DNA of 8,184 nt from Deltaproteobacteria bacterium (GCA_019313505.1 JAFDBA010000092.1:1-8184), one strand, 5' to 3'; shown: positions 1 to 6,340, numbered from the stretch's first letter. Program-made: numbers and translations. The notes: a model not told the origin generated them from the sequence alone.

Positions 1-220
1 GTTGAATGCCGGCATTTTTTGAAAAAACAACACGGCCCTGCGGGTCTGCAACCAGAACCGCATCCTGATTTCCAAGAAGATTTTTTAAAACATTAAGTTT
101 CTGGTCATAAAGATTTTTCCCACTGGCAGATTGAGAAAAACAAAAAAGAATAATAAGGAGCAATGTGGTGGATTTGAAAGAAATGCCAGTTTTTGATATG
201 AAATAGTTTAAATTCTTCAT
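1..220 (-). CDS. Exported protein, probable D-alanyl-D-alanine carboxypeptidase/endopeptidase (5' part only)
   Basis: The first 73 codons are visible; the rest lies beyond the left edge. The start is the first in-frame ATG after the dtd stop, 12 nt away, with no clear Shine-Dalgarno. Residues 1-34 look like a Sec signal peptide: Lys at 2, 11 and 17, a hydrophobic run TTLLLIILFCF around 19-29, and a small-residue cleavage region near SQSASG. The Cys in the hydrophobic run is not in a lipobox. After it comes a short helix-like stretch and then QDAVLVADPQGRVVFSKNAG. That resembles the segment just before the catalytic SxxK in peptidase S13 (DacB/PBP4) enzymes, which trim or cut peptidoglycan peptides in the periplasm. 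The catalytic residues are outside the window, so the family is inferred; an S11-type PBP or another serine hydrolase is possible. It probably shares a transcript with dtd. Confidence 0.6.
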   Translation of the reverse strand, partial: MKNLNYFISKTGISFKSTTLLLIILFCFSQSASGKNLYDQKLNVLKNLLGNQDAVLVADPQGRVVFSKNAGIQ

Positions 221-232
221 GGGGAATTCTGG

Positions 233-673
233 CTATTTGCTTTCCACAATGAGCGTCACAGGGCCGTCATTGATCAAAGATACTTCCATCATGGCTTGGA
301 ATTGGCCGGTTTTTACAGAAACACCATTTTGTCGGACCTGCTCAATAAATCGTTCGTACAGTTTGACAGCCTGGTCCTGCCCGGCGGCATGGATAAACGA
401 TGGTCGCCGGCCTTTTTTACAGTCACCAAGCAAGGTAAACTGGGAGACAACGAGCATTTGACCACCGATAGCGAGCAAAGAGCGGTTCAGTTTACTGTTT
501 TCATCTTCAAAGATTCTCAAGTTTACAATTTTATTCGCAAGGTAATCGGCATCATCGGAATTATCTGGCTTTGCAATACCTAAAAATACCAGAAGCCCGT
601 TGCCAATTTCACCGACTATCTTTCCTTCAACGGTTACAGAACTTGACTTTACTCTTTGTACTACCGCACGCAT
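233..673 (-). CDS. dtd: D-aminoacyl-tRNA deacylase (DTD)
   Basis: A 146-residue protein, the normal length for bacterial DTD. The enzyme hydrolyses D-amino acids (and Gly mischarged on tRNA-Ala) from tRNA in the cytoplasm, keeping D-residues out of protein. It begins MRAVVQRV, the typical first strand. It carries the SQFTL motif at 77-81 and NDGPVT at 135-140. The Gly137-Pro138 pair in that second motif is the conserved element that inserts into the active site across the dimer and rejects L-aminoacyl groups. The conserved KGRRPSF stretch is at 87-93. The start ATG has AAGAAAG several bases upstream, a modest ribosome-binding site. It is the first visible gene of a minus-strand unit whose next gene starts 12 nt after the amber stop; that neighbour probably also handles D-amino-acid substrates. 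No frameshift or missing key residue. Confidence 0.97.
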   Translation of the reverse strand: MRAVVQRVKSSSVTVEGKIVGEIGNGLLVFLGIAKPDNSDDADYLANKIVNLRIFEDENSKLNRSLLAIGGQMLVVSQFTLLGDCKKGRRPSFIHAAGQDQAVKLYERFIEQVRQNGVSVKTGQFQAMMEVSLINDGPVTLIVESK

Positions 674-800
674 AATTATCTTTCTTGGATGGTAAATAAT
701 GGAATAATTTAAAAAGACATATTTCTTTTTTTACTAAACTAAGCTGCAAATGTCCAACGAATGTTTTAAATGAAAAAATAAAATCTTCATGAACATTGAA

Positions 801-830
801 AGTCTCGTAAAAAGTCAAATTCTGACTTTT
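801..830. repeat. Dispersed intergenic repeat copy with hairpin
   Basis: AGTCTCGTAAAAAGTC at 801-816 is the reverse complement of GACTTTTTACGAGACT. That matches the core shared with the copies at 981-1016 and 5567-5590. It also forms a perfect 8-bp stem, AAAAGTCA (810-817) and TGACTTTT (823-830), around a 5-nt loop. CGCAAAGCCGTCAAACG follows at 831-847 and may be the rest of the element. Function unknown. Confidence 0.6.
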
Positions 831-980
831 CGCAAAGCCGTCAAACGTTCAGCCACACGAAGATAACAAAGACTATGGAATGATAATTAATGACGAAAAA
901 GTACTATATTATTGAAATATGAGAAAAAAAACAGCTTGAATGTCTCGAATTAATATTGCATATTATTATTTATCATTAAA

Positions 981-1016
981 TTTTTACGATACCGTCTAAA
1001 TCGGACTTTTTACGAA
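981..1016. repeat. Dispersed intergenic repeat copy upstream of the kinase gene
   Basis: TTTTTACGATACCGTCTAA at 981-999 matches 17 of 19 bases of the copy at 5567-5585. A second core, GGACTTTTTACGA, follows at 1003-1015, so two cores sit head to tail here. The element ends about 55 bases before the kinase start, inside the presumed 5' untranslated region or promoter. Confidence 0.6.
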
Positions 1017-1071
1017 TTCATCAAAGCTAAAAATACGAGAAAATAAATGTATTTCAAAAGGAACGGATAAT

Positions 1072-3507
1072 ATGAAGAAGATGGCGGGGAAATTGCCGAT
1101 GCACGGAAAACATTTTGATGTTTTATTAGAAAATATAGCAGAAGGAATTATAGAGATTACTTCTGGTGAAAGAATCATTTATGCTAATGCAACGGCCCTT
1201 TCCTTTTTTAATATTTCTGAGGAGTCTTTGTTAGGTTCCAATTTTGCCGAACTATTTGCCGGAGATGACCGTAAAAGGGTGCTAAAACTTTTGAGAGAAA
1301 CAGGTGAGCACTCAAAAACCATAACAAGCGATTCTCCTCTTAACCTAATGGAGCATCGGGTTAAGTTGAAAATCCTGTCTATAAATAGTGATGGATCTAC
1401 AAGTATCATTATTCTTAATGATGTTACAGAGCAAGAACGTGTCGAAAAGATGATGCGGTTACGTGACCTTGAACTGAGATTGTACAATCAGGCAAGCCAG
1501 GCGCTTAATTCCAGCCTGAATCTGGATCAGGTCCTTGTCACTGTTTTAGAAGAGGTTCGCCGGTTGATGGGTATTGTGGGTAGCTCCATATGGTTAACTG
1601 ATGCAAAGACCGATGAACTGGTATGCAAGCAAGCAACCGGCGCTTATGGAGAAACTTTGTTCGGCTGGAGACTGGCACCCGGTGAAGGTCTGGCCGGCTG
1701 GGTGGCCAGTCATGGCGAAAGCTTGATCTCATCAGACACCTATGCTGACGAACGTCACCATAAAGAGGTTGATCTGCTTATAGGACGGGATATGCATTCC
1801 GTTCTGACTGTTCCGCTACGGATCAAGGGAGATGTGATCGGAGTGGTTCAGGTAGTGGATACTGAAGCCGGGCTCTTCGATCAATCACACTTAACGTTAC
1901 TAGAGACGCTGGCCGGCTCTGCTGCGATTGCCATCGAGAATGCACGGTTGTATGAAAAAGGACAAAAAGAGATTGCCACCCGTAAAAAGACTGAAGAGGC
2001 GCTCCGTGAGAGTGAAAATAGATATCGTACGGTACTTGAAGCAAATCCGGATTCTGTTATTGTTTATGACATGGAGGGGAGGGTAACCTATTTGAACCCG
2101 ACATTCACAAAGGTTTTTGGCTGGAAATTGGAAGATCGTCTGGGTAAAAAAATGGACATGTTTGTACCTGAAGAGGATTGGCCTACAACCAGGATAATGA
2201 TAGAAAAGGTGTTGTCTGGAGAAGATGTTTCAGGCATTGAAACACAACGATACACTAAAGCAGGCGATATTATCCCTGTCAGCATAAGCGGAGCCATATA
2301 TAATGATAGTGATGGCAACCCCGCGGGAAGTGTAGTAAATATACGAGACATCAGTGAGCAGAAGAAGTTGGAAGCTCAGATTCGGCAATCCCAGAAAATG
2401 GAGGCAATTGGGACCCTGGCCGGCGGGATAGCCCACGATTATAACAACCTGCTTATGGGCATTCTGGGGAACGTATCCCTCATATCTTTTGATTTTGATT
2501 CAAGCCATCCATACTATTCAAAACTAAAAAACATCGAGAAGTATGTTCAGAGTGGAGCAGATCTTACCAAACAGCTTCTAGGATTCGCGAAAGGGGGAAA
2601 ATACGAGATCAAACCGATTGACGTTAATGGTCTGGTTGAGAAAAGTTCTGAGATGTTTAGTCGAACCAAAAAGGAGATCAGAATTCATAGAAAATACCAA
2701 GAAGACATCTGGTCGATAGAGGTAGATCCAAGTCAGATTGAACAGGTATTGTTAAATCTTTACGTTAATGCCGGACAGGCTATGCCCGGTGGCGGAGATT
2801 TATATCTTCAAACAGAAAATGTCACACTTAATGAGAACTATGTCAGTAAATTTTCTGCCGAAAGAGGAGATTACGTAAAGATATCAGTTAAAGATACTGG
2901 AGTGGGTATGGATGAGAATACCATAAAAAGAATATTTGATCCATTTTTTACCACAAAGGATAGAGAAAGGGGAACAGGGCTTGGTCTTGCTTCTGCTTAC
3001 GGCATAATCAAGAATCATGACGGAATTATCAACGCTAACAGTATGATAGGAAAGGGAACCACCTTTGATGTTTACTTGCCTGCATCTAAAAAGAAGGTTG
3101 TACAAAAAACACATTTGGACCGGGAAGCCTTAAAGGGATCCGAAACGCTTCTTTTAATAGATGATGAAGACATTATAATTGATATTGGAGGCCAGATTCT
3201 GGAGAGATTGGGATACCGGGTATTAATGGCCAGAAGTGGAAAAGAAGCGATTGAGATTTATCGGGCAAATAAAAGTAAAATTAATATGGTCATCCTGGAC
3301 ATGATCATGCCTGATATGGGGGGTGGGGAGACCTATGACAGGCTTAAAAAAATAAATCCCGAAATTAAGGTCCTTCTTTCCAGTGGATACAGCATAAATG
3401 GACAGGCTTCTGAAATAATGAATTGTGGGTGCAATGGCTTTATTCCGAAACCATTTAATGTGGAACAACTGTCCAGGAAAATTAGGGAGATCCTTGGCAA
3501 GGAGTAG
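1072..3507 (+). CDS. Cytoplasmic hybrid sensor histidine kinase (PAS-GAF-PAS-HisKA-HATPase-REC)
   Basis: An 811-residue protein with no signal peptide or membrane segment, so it senses inside the cell. Domains in order: PAS, about 13-122; GAF, about 138-292, with GEGLAGWVA at 204-212; a charged coiled-coil linker, about 293-318; PAS, about 316-430, ending in the NIRDISEQ exit helix; HisKA, about 437-505; HATPase, about 550-670; REC, about 690-811. The phospho-acceptor is His455 in GGIAHDYNN (451-459). ATP-binding boxes are N566 in NLYVNAGQAM, DTGVGM (608-613), the F box DPFFTTK and GTGLGLA (634-640). The receiver has acidic residues 697-700, phospho-acceptor Asp743 in LDMIMP, and Lys793 in PKPF; all key residues are intact. 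AAGGA nine bases upstream supports this ATG over Met4. No DNA-binding regulator is adjacent, so the output partner is unknown. The signal is also unknown: neither a haem- nor a flavin-binding signature is evident. Confidence 0.95.
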   Translation: MKKMAGKLPMHGKHFDVLLENIAEGIIEITSGERIIYANATALSFFNISEESLLGSNFAELFAGDDRKRVLKLLRETGEHSKTITSDSPLNLMEHRVKLKILSINSDGSTSIIILNDVTEQERVEKMMRLRDLELRLYNQASQALNSSLNLDQVLVTVLEEVRRLMGIVGSSIWLTDAKTDELVCKQATGAYGETLFGWRLAPGEGLAGWVASHGESLISSDTYADERHHKEVDLLIGRDMHSVLTVPLRIKGDVIGVVQVVDTEAGLFDQSHLTLLETLAGSAAIAIENARLYEKGQKEIATRKKTEEALRESENRYRTVLEANPDSVIVYDMEGRVTYLNPTFTKVFGWKLEDRLGKKMDMFVPEEDWPTTRIMIEKVLSGEDVSGIETQRYTKAGDIIPVSISGAIYNDSDGNPAGSVVNIRDISEQKKLEAQIRQSQKMEAIGTLAGGIAHDYNNLLMGILGNVSLISFDFDSSHPYYSKLKNIEKYVQSGADLTKQLLGFAKGGKYEIKPIDVNGLVEKSSEMFSRTKKEIRIHRKYQEDIWSIEVDPSQIEQVLLNLYVNAGQAMPGGGDLYLQTENVTLNENYVSKFSAERGDYVKISVKDTGVGMDENTIKRIFDPFFTTKDRERGTGLGLASAYGIIKNHDGIINANSMIGKGTTFDVYLPASKKKVVQKTHLDREALKGSETLLLIDDEDIIIDIGGQILERLGYRVLMARSGKEAIEIYRANKSKINMVILDMIMPDMGGGETYDRLKKINPEIKVLLSSGYSINGQASEIMNCGCNGFIPKPFNVEQLSRKIREILGKE

Positions 3508-3510
3508 TTG

Positions 3511-4854
3511 TTATTTTACAAGAACAATCCTAAGATCCATTACATTGGTATTGGTGGGGCCTGTAATGAACAGGTCTCCGAGTTTTTGAAAAAAATGATA
3601 AGAATCGTTGTTCATGAGGAAATTATAAGGATCTATCCCAATTTCACCGGCTCGCTCCAGCGTAAAAGTGTCTGAAAAAGCTCCTGCCGCATCTGTAGGA
3701 CCGTCATTACCATCGGTACCGCCACTAAGTACAACAACATCATTCTTACCTGCAATATCTATTGCTGCAGCCAGGGCAAATTCCTGATTTCGGCCCCCAA
3801 GCCCTTTACCTTTAAGTGTTACCGTGGTTTCGCCGCCGGAAAGGATACAGGCAGGAGGAGGGAGAGGGTTACCGGTTTTAATTATTTCCCTGGCTATTGC
3901 TCCGTGGAAATGTGCGATATCCCTGGTTTCACCTTCTATCATAGAAGAAAGGACAAGGACTTTATACCCCAAGCTTTCAGCTTCTTGCCTTGCAGCCAAT
4001 AATGATTCAAAGTTACTTCCGATAATCAGATTGTACGTTTTTTCAAAAGCAGGATCGTCAGTATTTGGGGTTTCTGAAACCTTTCCCGAAGCACCGACCT
4101 GAATATGATTTAAAACGGTTTTGGGTATTTTTTTTAAGATATTGTATCTGTGAAGAATTTCCATACAACGGGAAAACGTGCTAGAATCCGGCACAGTGGG
4201 CCCTGAAGCGATTACGTCCAGGTCATCTCCAACCACGTCTGAAAGTATAAGGGAAACTAGCGTGGCAGGATATGCTGCTTGTGCAAGTCTGCCCCCTTTT
4301 ATCATGGAAGTGTGCTTTCGTATCGCATTTATTTCGTGGATATTTGCACCGCAGGAAAGCAGCACTTTGATGGTTTCCTGCTTGTCCTTAAGGGTAAGTC
4401 CATGAACAGGAAGGGGCATAAGAGCTGAGCCACCCCCTGAAATCAGGCATATTACCAGATCGTCCTTTCCGGCATCTCTTGCGAGGTTCAGGATTGCATC
4501 TGTTCCATGTTGTCCATTTTTGTCAGGCAAGGGGTGACCGGCTTCTATGAGGTTGATCCTGGCAAGGTCAGCCAAATGGCCATATTTTACAATGATGATG
4601 CCACCTGTAACCCTTTTACCGAGAATATCCTCCATGGCCGCCGCCATTGGAGCTGTTGCCTTGCCTGCACCGATCAGAAACAGGTTTTTATATTTACCAA
4701 GTTCATATACCCGATCACCTATAAAAAGATGTTCTCCATCAACTCTGCAGTACCGTTTAACAGCAGCGCCCGGTTCAACAGCCTCCAGGGCTTTATAAAA
4801 GATTTCAGCTGAATGGCCCCGCATTGTGGTGATTTTTTTTGATTTAAGATTCAT
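3511..4854 (-). CDS. Glycerate 2-kinase, type-2 (DUF4147/MOFRL) family
   Basis: A 447-residue cytoplasmic kinase that makes 2-phosphoglycerate from D-glycerate and ATP, feeding lower glycolysis; relatives are called GckA or TtuD. An N-terminal Rossmann-like domain carries IGAGKA (61-66), ISGGGSAL (138-145), NAIRKHTS (176-183) and SDVVGDDLDVIASGPT (205-220). The C-terminal MOFRL domain carries SGGE (339-342), GLGGRNQEFAL (351-361), GGTDGNDGPTDAAGA (378-392) and TGPTNTNVMDL (431-441). All are family signatures and the length is normal. The start is uncertain. The first ATG (4854) has no Shine-Dalgarno and lies 7 nt from a perfect -10 box, so the transcript would begin at or near it. The second ATG (codon 11, 4824) fits the family N-terminus better (MRGHSAEIFYKAL). 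The gene converges on the kinase gene with three bases between stops, so neither has room for its own terminator. Confidence 0.95.
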   Translation of the reverse strand: MNLKSKKITTMRGHSAEIFYKALEAVEPGAAVKRYCRVDGEHLFIGDRVYELGKYKNLFLIGAGKATAPMAAAMEDILGKRVTGGIIIVKYGHLADLARINLIEAGHPLPDKNGQHGTDAILNLARDAGKDDLVICLISGGGSALMPLPVHGLTLKDKQETIKVLLSCGANIHEINAIRKHTSMIKGGRLAQAAYPATLVSLILSDVVGDDLDVIASGPTVPDSSTFSRCMEILHRYNILKKIPKTVLNHIQVGASGKVSETPNTDDPAFEKTYNLIIGSNFESLLAARQEAESLGYKVLVLSSMIEGETRDIAHFHGAIAREIIKTGNPLPPPACILSGGETTVTLKGKGLGGRNQEFALAAAIDIAGKNDVVVLSGGTDGNDGPTDAAGAFSDTFTLERAGEIGIDPYNFLMNNDSYHFFQKLGDLFITGPTNTNVMDLRIVLVK

Positions 4855-4861
4855 AATTTAA

Positions 4862-4890
4862 ATTATATTTTGAACAATCCTTTCTGTCAA
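4862..4890 (-). promoter_or_regulatory. Consensus sigma70-type promoter for the glycerate kinase gene
   Basis: On the minus strand, TTGACA (4890-4885) and TATAAT (4867-4862) are both perfect and are separated by exactly 17 bases. Transcription would start about 5-9 bases past the -10 box, at or within a few bases of the first in-frame ATG (4854). This implies either a leaderless message or use of the next ATG at 4824. Confidence 0.8.
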
Positions 4891-4913
4891 AGGAAAAGAG
4901 TGTTTTTGTATTC

Positions 4914-4942
4914 TTGACAAGACCCGGAGACAAAAGTATTCT
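4914..4942 (+). promoter_or_regulatory. Sigma70-type promoter for the algH/yqgE-type gene
   Basis: TTGACA (4914-4919) is followed after 17 bases by TATTCT (4937-4942). A perfect TATAAT overlaps its end at 4942-4947 but at a 22-base spacing, so the exact -10 is unsettled. Its -35 is 23 bases from the -35 of the opposite promoter, so the two polymerase sites are back to back. Confidence 0.65.
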
Positions 4943-4987
4943 ATAATATATTTTGATACGTCATAGAAAAAATCCATGGAGAAAAAT

Positions 4988-5557
4988 ATGGAGAATAATT
5001 CCCCGGTTTCTTTTAAAGGACAGTTTCTAATGGCCATGCCTTTATTGGTTGATCAGAATTTTTATCAAACAGTCACCTGTATTTGCGAATATACTCCGGC
5101 AGGGGCTGTGGGAATAGTTGTAAACAGGGTTCATCCTTCACTGTCTGGGAAGGATATTTTCAATGAGCTTGAAATAGAGTCTATTTCTGGTGCAGAATCG
5201 ATTCCAATCCATATTGGCGGACCGGTTCATATTGGTGAGATATTTGTTCTCCATGGCCCTCCTTTTGGCTGGGAGGGTTGTTTGATGATCACCTCTAATT
5301 TGGCCATGAGCAACACCAGAGATATCTTAGAAGCGGTTGCAACGGGTAGAGGGCCGAAATCTTTTATTGTTGCATTAGGATGTGCAGGCTGGGGGCCGGG
5401 ACAGTTGGAATCAGAAATAAAGGAAAATGCCTGGCTCACATCTCCTGTTTTTGAAGAGATTCTATTTGATATGCCGATTGAAGAAAGATGGGAAGAGGCC
5501 ATAAAAAAGGTGGGGGTTGATCCGGCCATGCTTCTCAATACATCGGGTCATGCATAG
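4988..5557 (+). CDS. AlgH/YqgE (UPF0301) family protein
   Basis: About 189 residues, the usual length for this family of small cytoplasmic proteins. Their molecular role is still poorly defined; AlgH was first linked to alginate regulation in Pseudomonas. The family pattern is clear: GQFLMAMPLL near the N-terminus, GAVGIVVNR, IHIGGPVHIGEIFVLH in the middle, and ALGCAGWGPGQLESEI followed by NAWLT towards the C-terminus. I place the start at 4988 rather than the in-frame ATG at 4976: GGAG (4978-4981) lies six bases before 4988, whereas 4976 has no Shine-Dalgarno. The difference is four residues. The gene is divergent from the glycerate kinase gene and stands alone on its strand, with its own promoter just upstream. 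It ends in TAG, with a dispersed repeat copy starting ten bases later. Confidence 0.93.
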   Translation: MENNSPVSFKGQFLMAMPLLVDQNFYQTVTCICEYTPAGAVGIVVNRVHPSLSGKDIFNELEIESISGAESIPIHIGGPVHIGEIFVLHGPPFGWEGCLMITSNLAMSNTRDILEAVATGRGPKSFIVALGCAGWGPGQLESEIKENAWLTSPVFEEILFDMPIEERWEEAIKKVGVDPAMLLNTSGHA

Positions 5558-5566
5558 ATAGTCCAA

Positions 5567-5590
5567 TTTTTACGAGACCGTCAAATTTGA
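5567..5590. repeat. Dispersed intergenic repeat copy downstream of the algH/yqgE-type gene
   Basis: TTTTTACGAGACCGTCAAA at 5567-5585 is the third copy of the element seen at 801-830 and 981-1016. It ends in the perfect palindrome TCAAATTTGA (5581-5590). Its position directly after a stop codon suggests an intergenic or mRNA-end element. Confidence 0.6.
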
Positions 5591-5645
5591 AACGCTCAGA
5601 TTAGGTTATAGATATTATACATAAAACAATTAAGCAGGCGGCGGC

Positions 5646-5676
5646 ATAGTCGTTTTGCGTAATGAAGCAAAACTAT
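5646..5676 (+). terminator. Possible terminator hairpin for the algH/yqgE-type gene
   Basis: ATAGTCGTTTTGC (5646-5658) and GCAAAACTAT (5667-5676) pair around an 8-nt loop, with two unpaired bases (CG) in the left arm. A T-rich run begins a few bases later and extends to about 5724. That T-run is also the lysine tail of the small gene on the other strand, so the match may be coincidental. The hairpin overlaps that gene's stop codon. Confidence 0.3.
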
Positions 5677-5831
5677 CTATTTTCATTTGATTTTTTTGTT
5701 TTTTGTTTTTTGTTTTTCTTTTTCTTAAGGCAGATCTTGTCTTTCTTTACAAATGCACAGAGCTTAGGATTATAATATTCTTTGCAATTTAAGGGATTAT
5801 ACAGCGGACATTCAGGATGTTTTTCTGACAT
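5673..5831 (-). CDS. Small Cys- and Lys-rich protein of unknown function (52 residues)
   Basis: I do not recognise a named family. The frame is open from ATG at 5831 to TAG at 5673. AAAGGA lies about 13 bases upstream of the ATG, a longer spacing than usual. Four cysteines sit at 8, 16, 25 and 34, in the segments ECPLYNPLNC and NPKLCAFVKKDKIC. The near-regular spacing (8, 9, 9) comes with an internal repeat: LYNPLNC (10-16) and YYNPKLC (19-25) are offset by nine residues. Residues 36-47 are almost all Lys, with Asn, Gln and Thr. There is no signal peptide or membrane segment. By inference it could be a metal-binding or redox protein with a nucleic-acid-binding tail. The regular cysteine pattern and internal repeat argue that it is real coding sequence. 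It is isolated, about 640 bases downstream of tonB on the same strand. Confidence 0.65.
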   Translation of the reverse strand: MSEKHPECPLYNPLNCKEYYNPKLCAFVKKDKICLKKKKNKKQKTKKSNENR

Positions 5832-5876
5832 AAATCTTTTTTTTCCTTTGTTCTTTAGTTTTGTCCTAAAGGTGGC

Positions 5877-5954
5877 CTATTCCTCATGCAGATAAATATC
5901 CGGGTCCATAGGGCCCGGCTTTGGGTTACCCCTGAAAGGGGATAGTTTACTCAA
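5877..5954 (-). CDS. Possible 25-codon micro-ORF or remnant C-terminus upstream of the small Cys-rich gene
   Basis: Reading leftward from a TTG at 5954 to TAG at 5877 gives MSKLSPFRGN followed by PKPGPMDPDIYLHEE. The composition looks protein-like. However, the start codon is weak, no good Shine-Dalgarno is visible, and the open frame extends only eight codons further upstream into the repeat element. It ends 45 bases before the ATG of the 52-codon gene. It could be a leader peptide, a small protein, or the tail of a gene whose front was replaced by the adjacent repeat. The same bases form GC-rich hairpins (CCGGGTCC/GGGCCCGG at 5910-5928; CCCC/GGGG at 5929-5941), so an RNA function is an alternative. 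Confidence 0.25.
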   Translation of the reverse strand: MSKLSPFRGNPKPGPMDPDIYLHEE

Positions 5955-5962
5955 AACCGTAC

Positions 5963-6089
5963 GAGTTAAAAGTGTCTAAAGTGATCTAAAGTGCCTAAAG
6001 TTATGGTGTCGCTTCGCTCCGTTGATTCTACATAATTGATAGAATTCCTTAACTTTAGTTCACTTTAAACTTTAGTTCACTTCAAACTC
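5963..6089. repeat. 127-bp imperfect inverted-repeat element built from TAAAGTG units
   Basis: The left arm (5963-6002) contains three near-copies of TAAAGTG(A)TC (at 5967, 5977 and 5987) and ends CTAAAGTT. The right arm (6051-6089) is two tandem 17-mers, AACTTTAGTTCACTTTA and AACTTTAGTTCACTTCA, differing at one base, then AACTC. Read on the opposite strand, the right arm starts GAGTT and ends CTAAAGTT just like the left arm. The 48-bp spacer holds a 6-bp hairpin, ATTCTA (6025-6030) with TAGAAT (6040-6045). It has the shape of a non-coding MITE- or REP-like element; no target-site duplication is obvious. Confidence 0.7.
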
Positions 6090-6340
6090 TTGCAGCGATT
6101 CCTCAGGCAGAGCCGAAGAACTCTGACCTGGCCCGGAGGAGCAGGTTTTTAACAACCAAATAAACAATATCAATTTGATAACATAAAATCTTAAAATTTA
6201 CAAGGCATTAAGTTCATAAAGCTATAAAATTAAAAATAAAGTAATAGTTCAGGTAGCAACAAAGGCCCAAGGGAGGGGCATGCGAAAAAAATAACCGTAG
6301 GCATATAGTTGATATTCCGAGGATTATTTTTTGAGCATAA
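6090..6340. other. Intergenic stretch with hairpins and a possible coding remnant
   Basis: No gene can be supported here. A 9-bp stem (CAGGCAGAG 6104-6112 with CTCTG-A-CCTG 6121-6130, one bulged A) is followed by a smaller hairpin, ACCTG (6126-6130) with CAGGT (6142-6146), and a short T-run. That looks terminator-like on the plus strand, but no plus-strand gene precedes it. On the minus strand, roughly 6072-6145 reads as SSGPGQSSSALPEESLQEF and then stops inside the repeat element; this is protein-like but has no start. From 6150 to 6300 the DNA is very AT-rich and featureless, apart from GGGAGGGGC before a five-codon frame at 6280. Confidence 0.45.

Larger units (their letters stand above)
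674..1071. other. AT-rich intergenic region between divergent dtd and the hybrid kinase gene
   Basis: No convincing gene is present in these 398 bases. They should hold the promoters of dtd (leftward) and the kinase gene (rightward), but I find no strong -35/-10 pair for either. A 7-bp A/T hairpin lies at 711-730 (AAAAAGA/TCTTTTT) without other support. Two copies of a dispersed repeat are listed separately at 801-830 and 981-1016. The 130 bases between them are very AT-rich. The kinase ribosome-binding site AAGGA is at 1058-1062, nine bases before its ATG. Confidence 0.7.

Noticed and set aside
218..235. Pyrrolysine or other amber recoding between dtd and the next gene
   Set aside because: TAG also ends the kinase, algH/yqgE-type, tonB and small Cys-rich frames, so amber is used here as an ordinary stop.
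627..818. 63-codon minus-strand open frame overlapping the dtd start
   Set aside because: It overlaps the highly conserved first codons of dtd in another frame and runs through AT-rich DNA and a repeat copy.
3490..3530. Bidirectional terminator at the convergent kinase/glycerate kinase ends
   Set aside because: Only three bases separate the stops, and the best inverted repeat (TTGTT/AACAA) is five bp without a T-run.
5688..5724. Long T-rich tract as a stand-alone intrinsic terminator or slippage site
   Set aside because: It is explained by Lys codons of the small gene on the opposite strand; only a weak hairpin accompanies it.
5900..5960. Resemblance of the minus strand to a c-di-GMP-I (GEMM) riboswitch, with ACCCAAAGCC and GTAAAC near a CCCC/GGGG stem
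   Set aside because: The GNRA tetraloop is missing, the conserved ACGCAAAGCC and GCAAAC are each altered, and the closing 3' segment is absent. A covariance-model scan (Infernal with the GEMM model) would settle it; I expect no significant hit.
6150..6178. Palindrome TATCAATTTGATA as an FNR-type operator
   Set aside because: The half-sites are in the wrong order and spacing for TTGAT-N4-ATCAA, and no gene start lies nearby.
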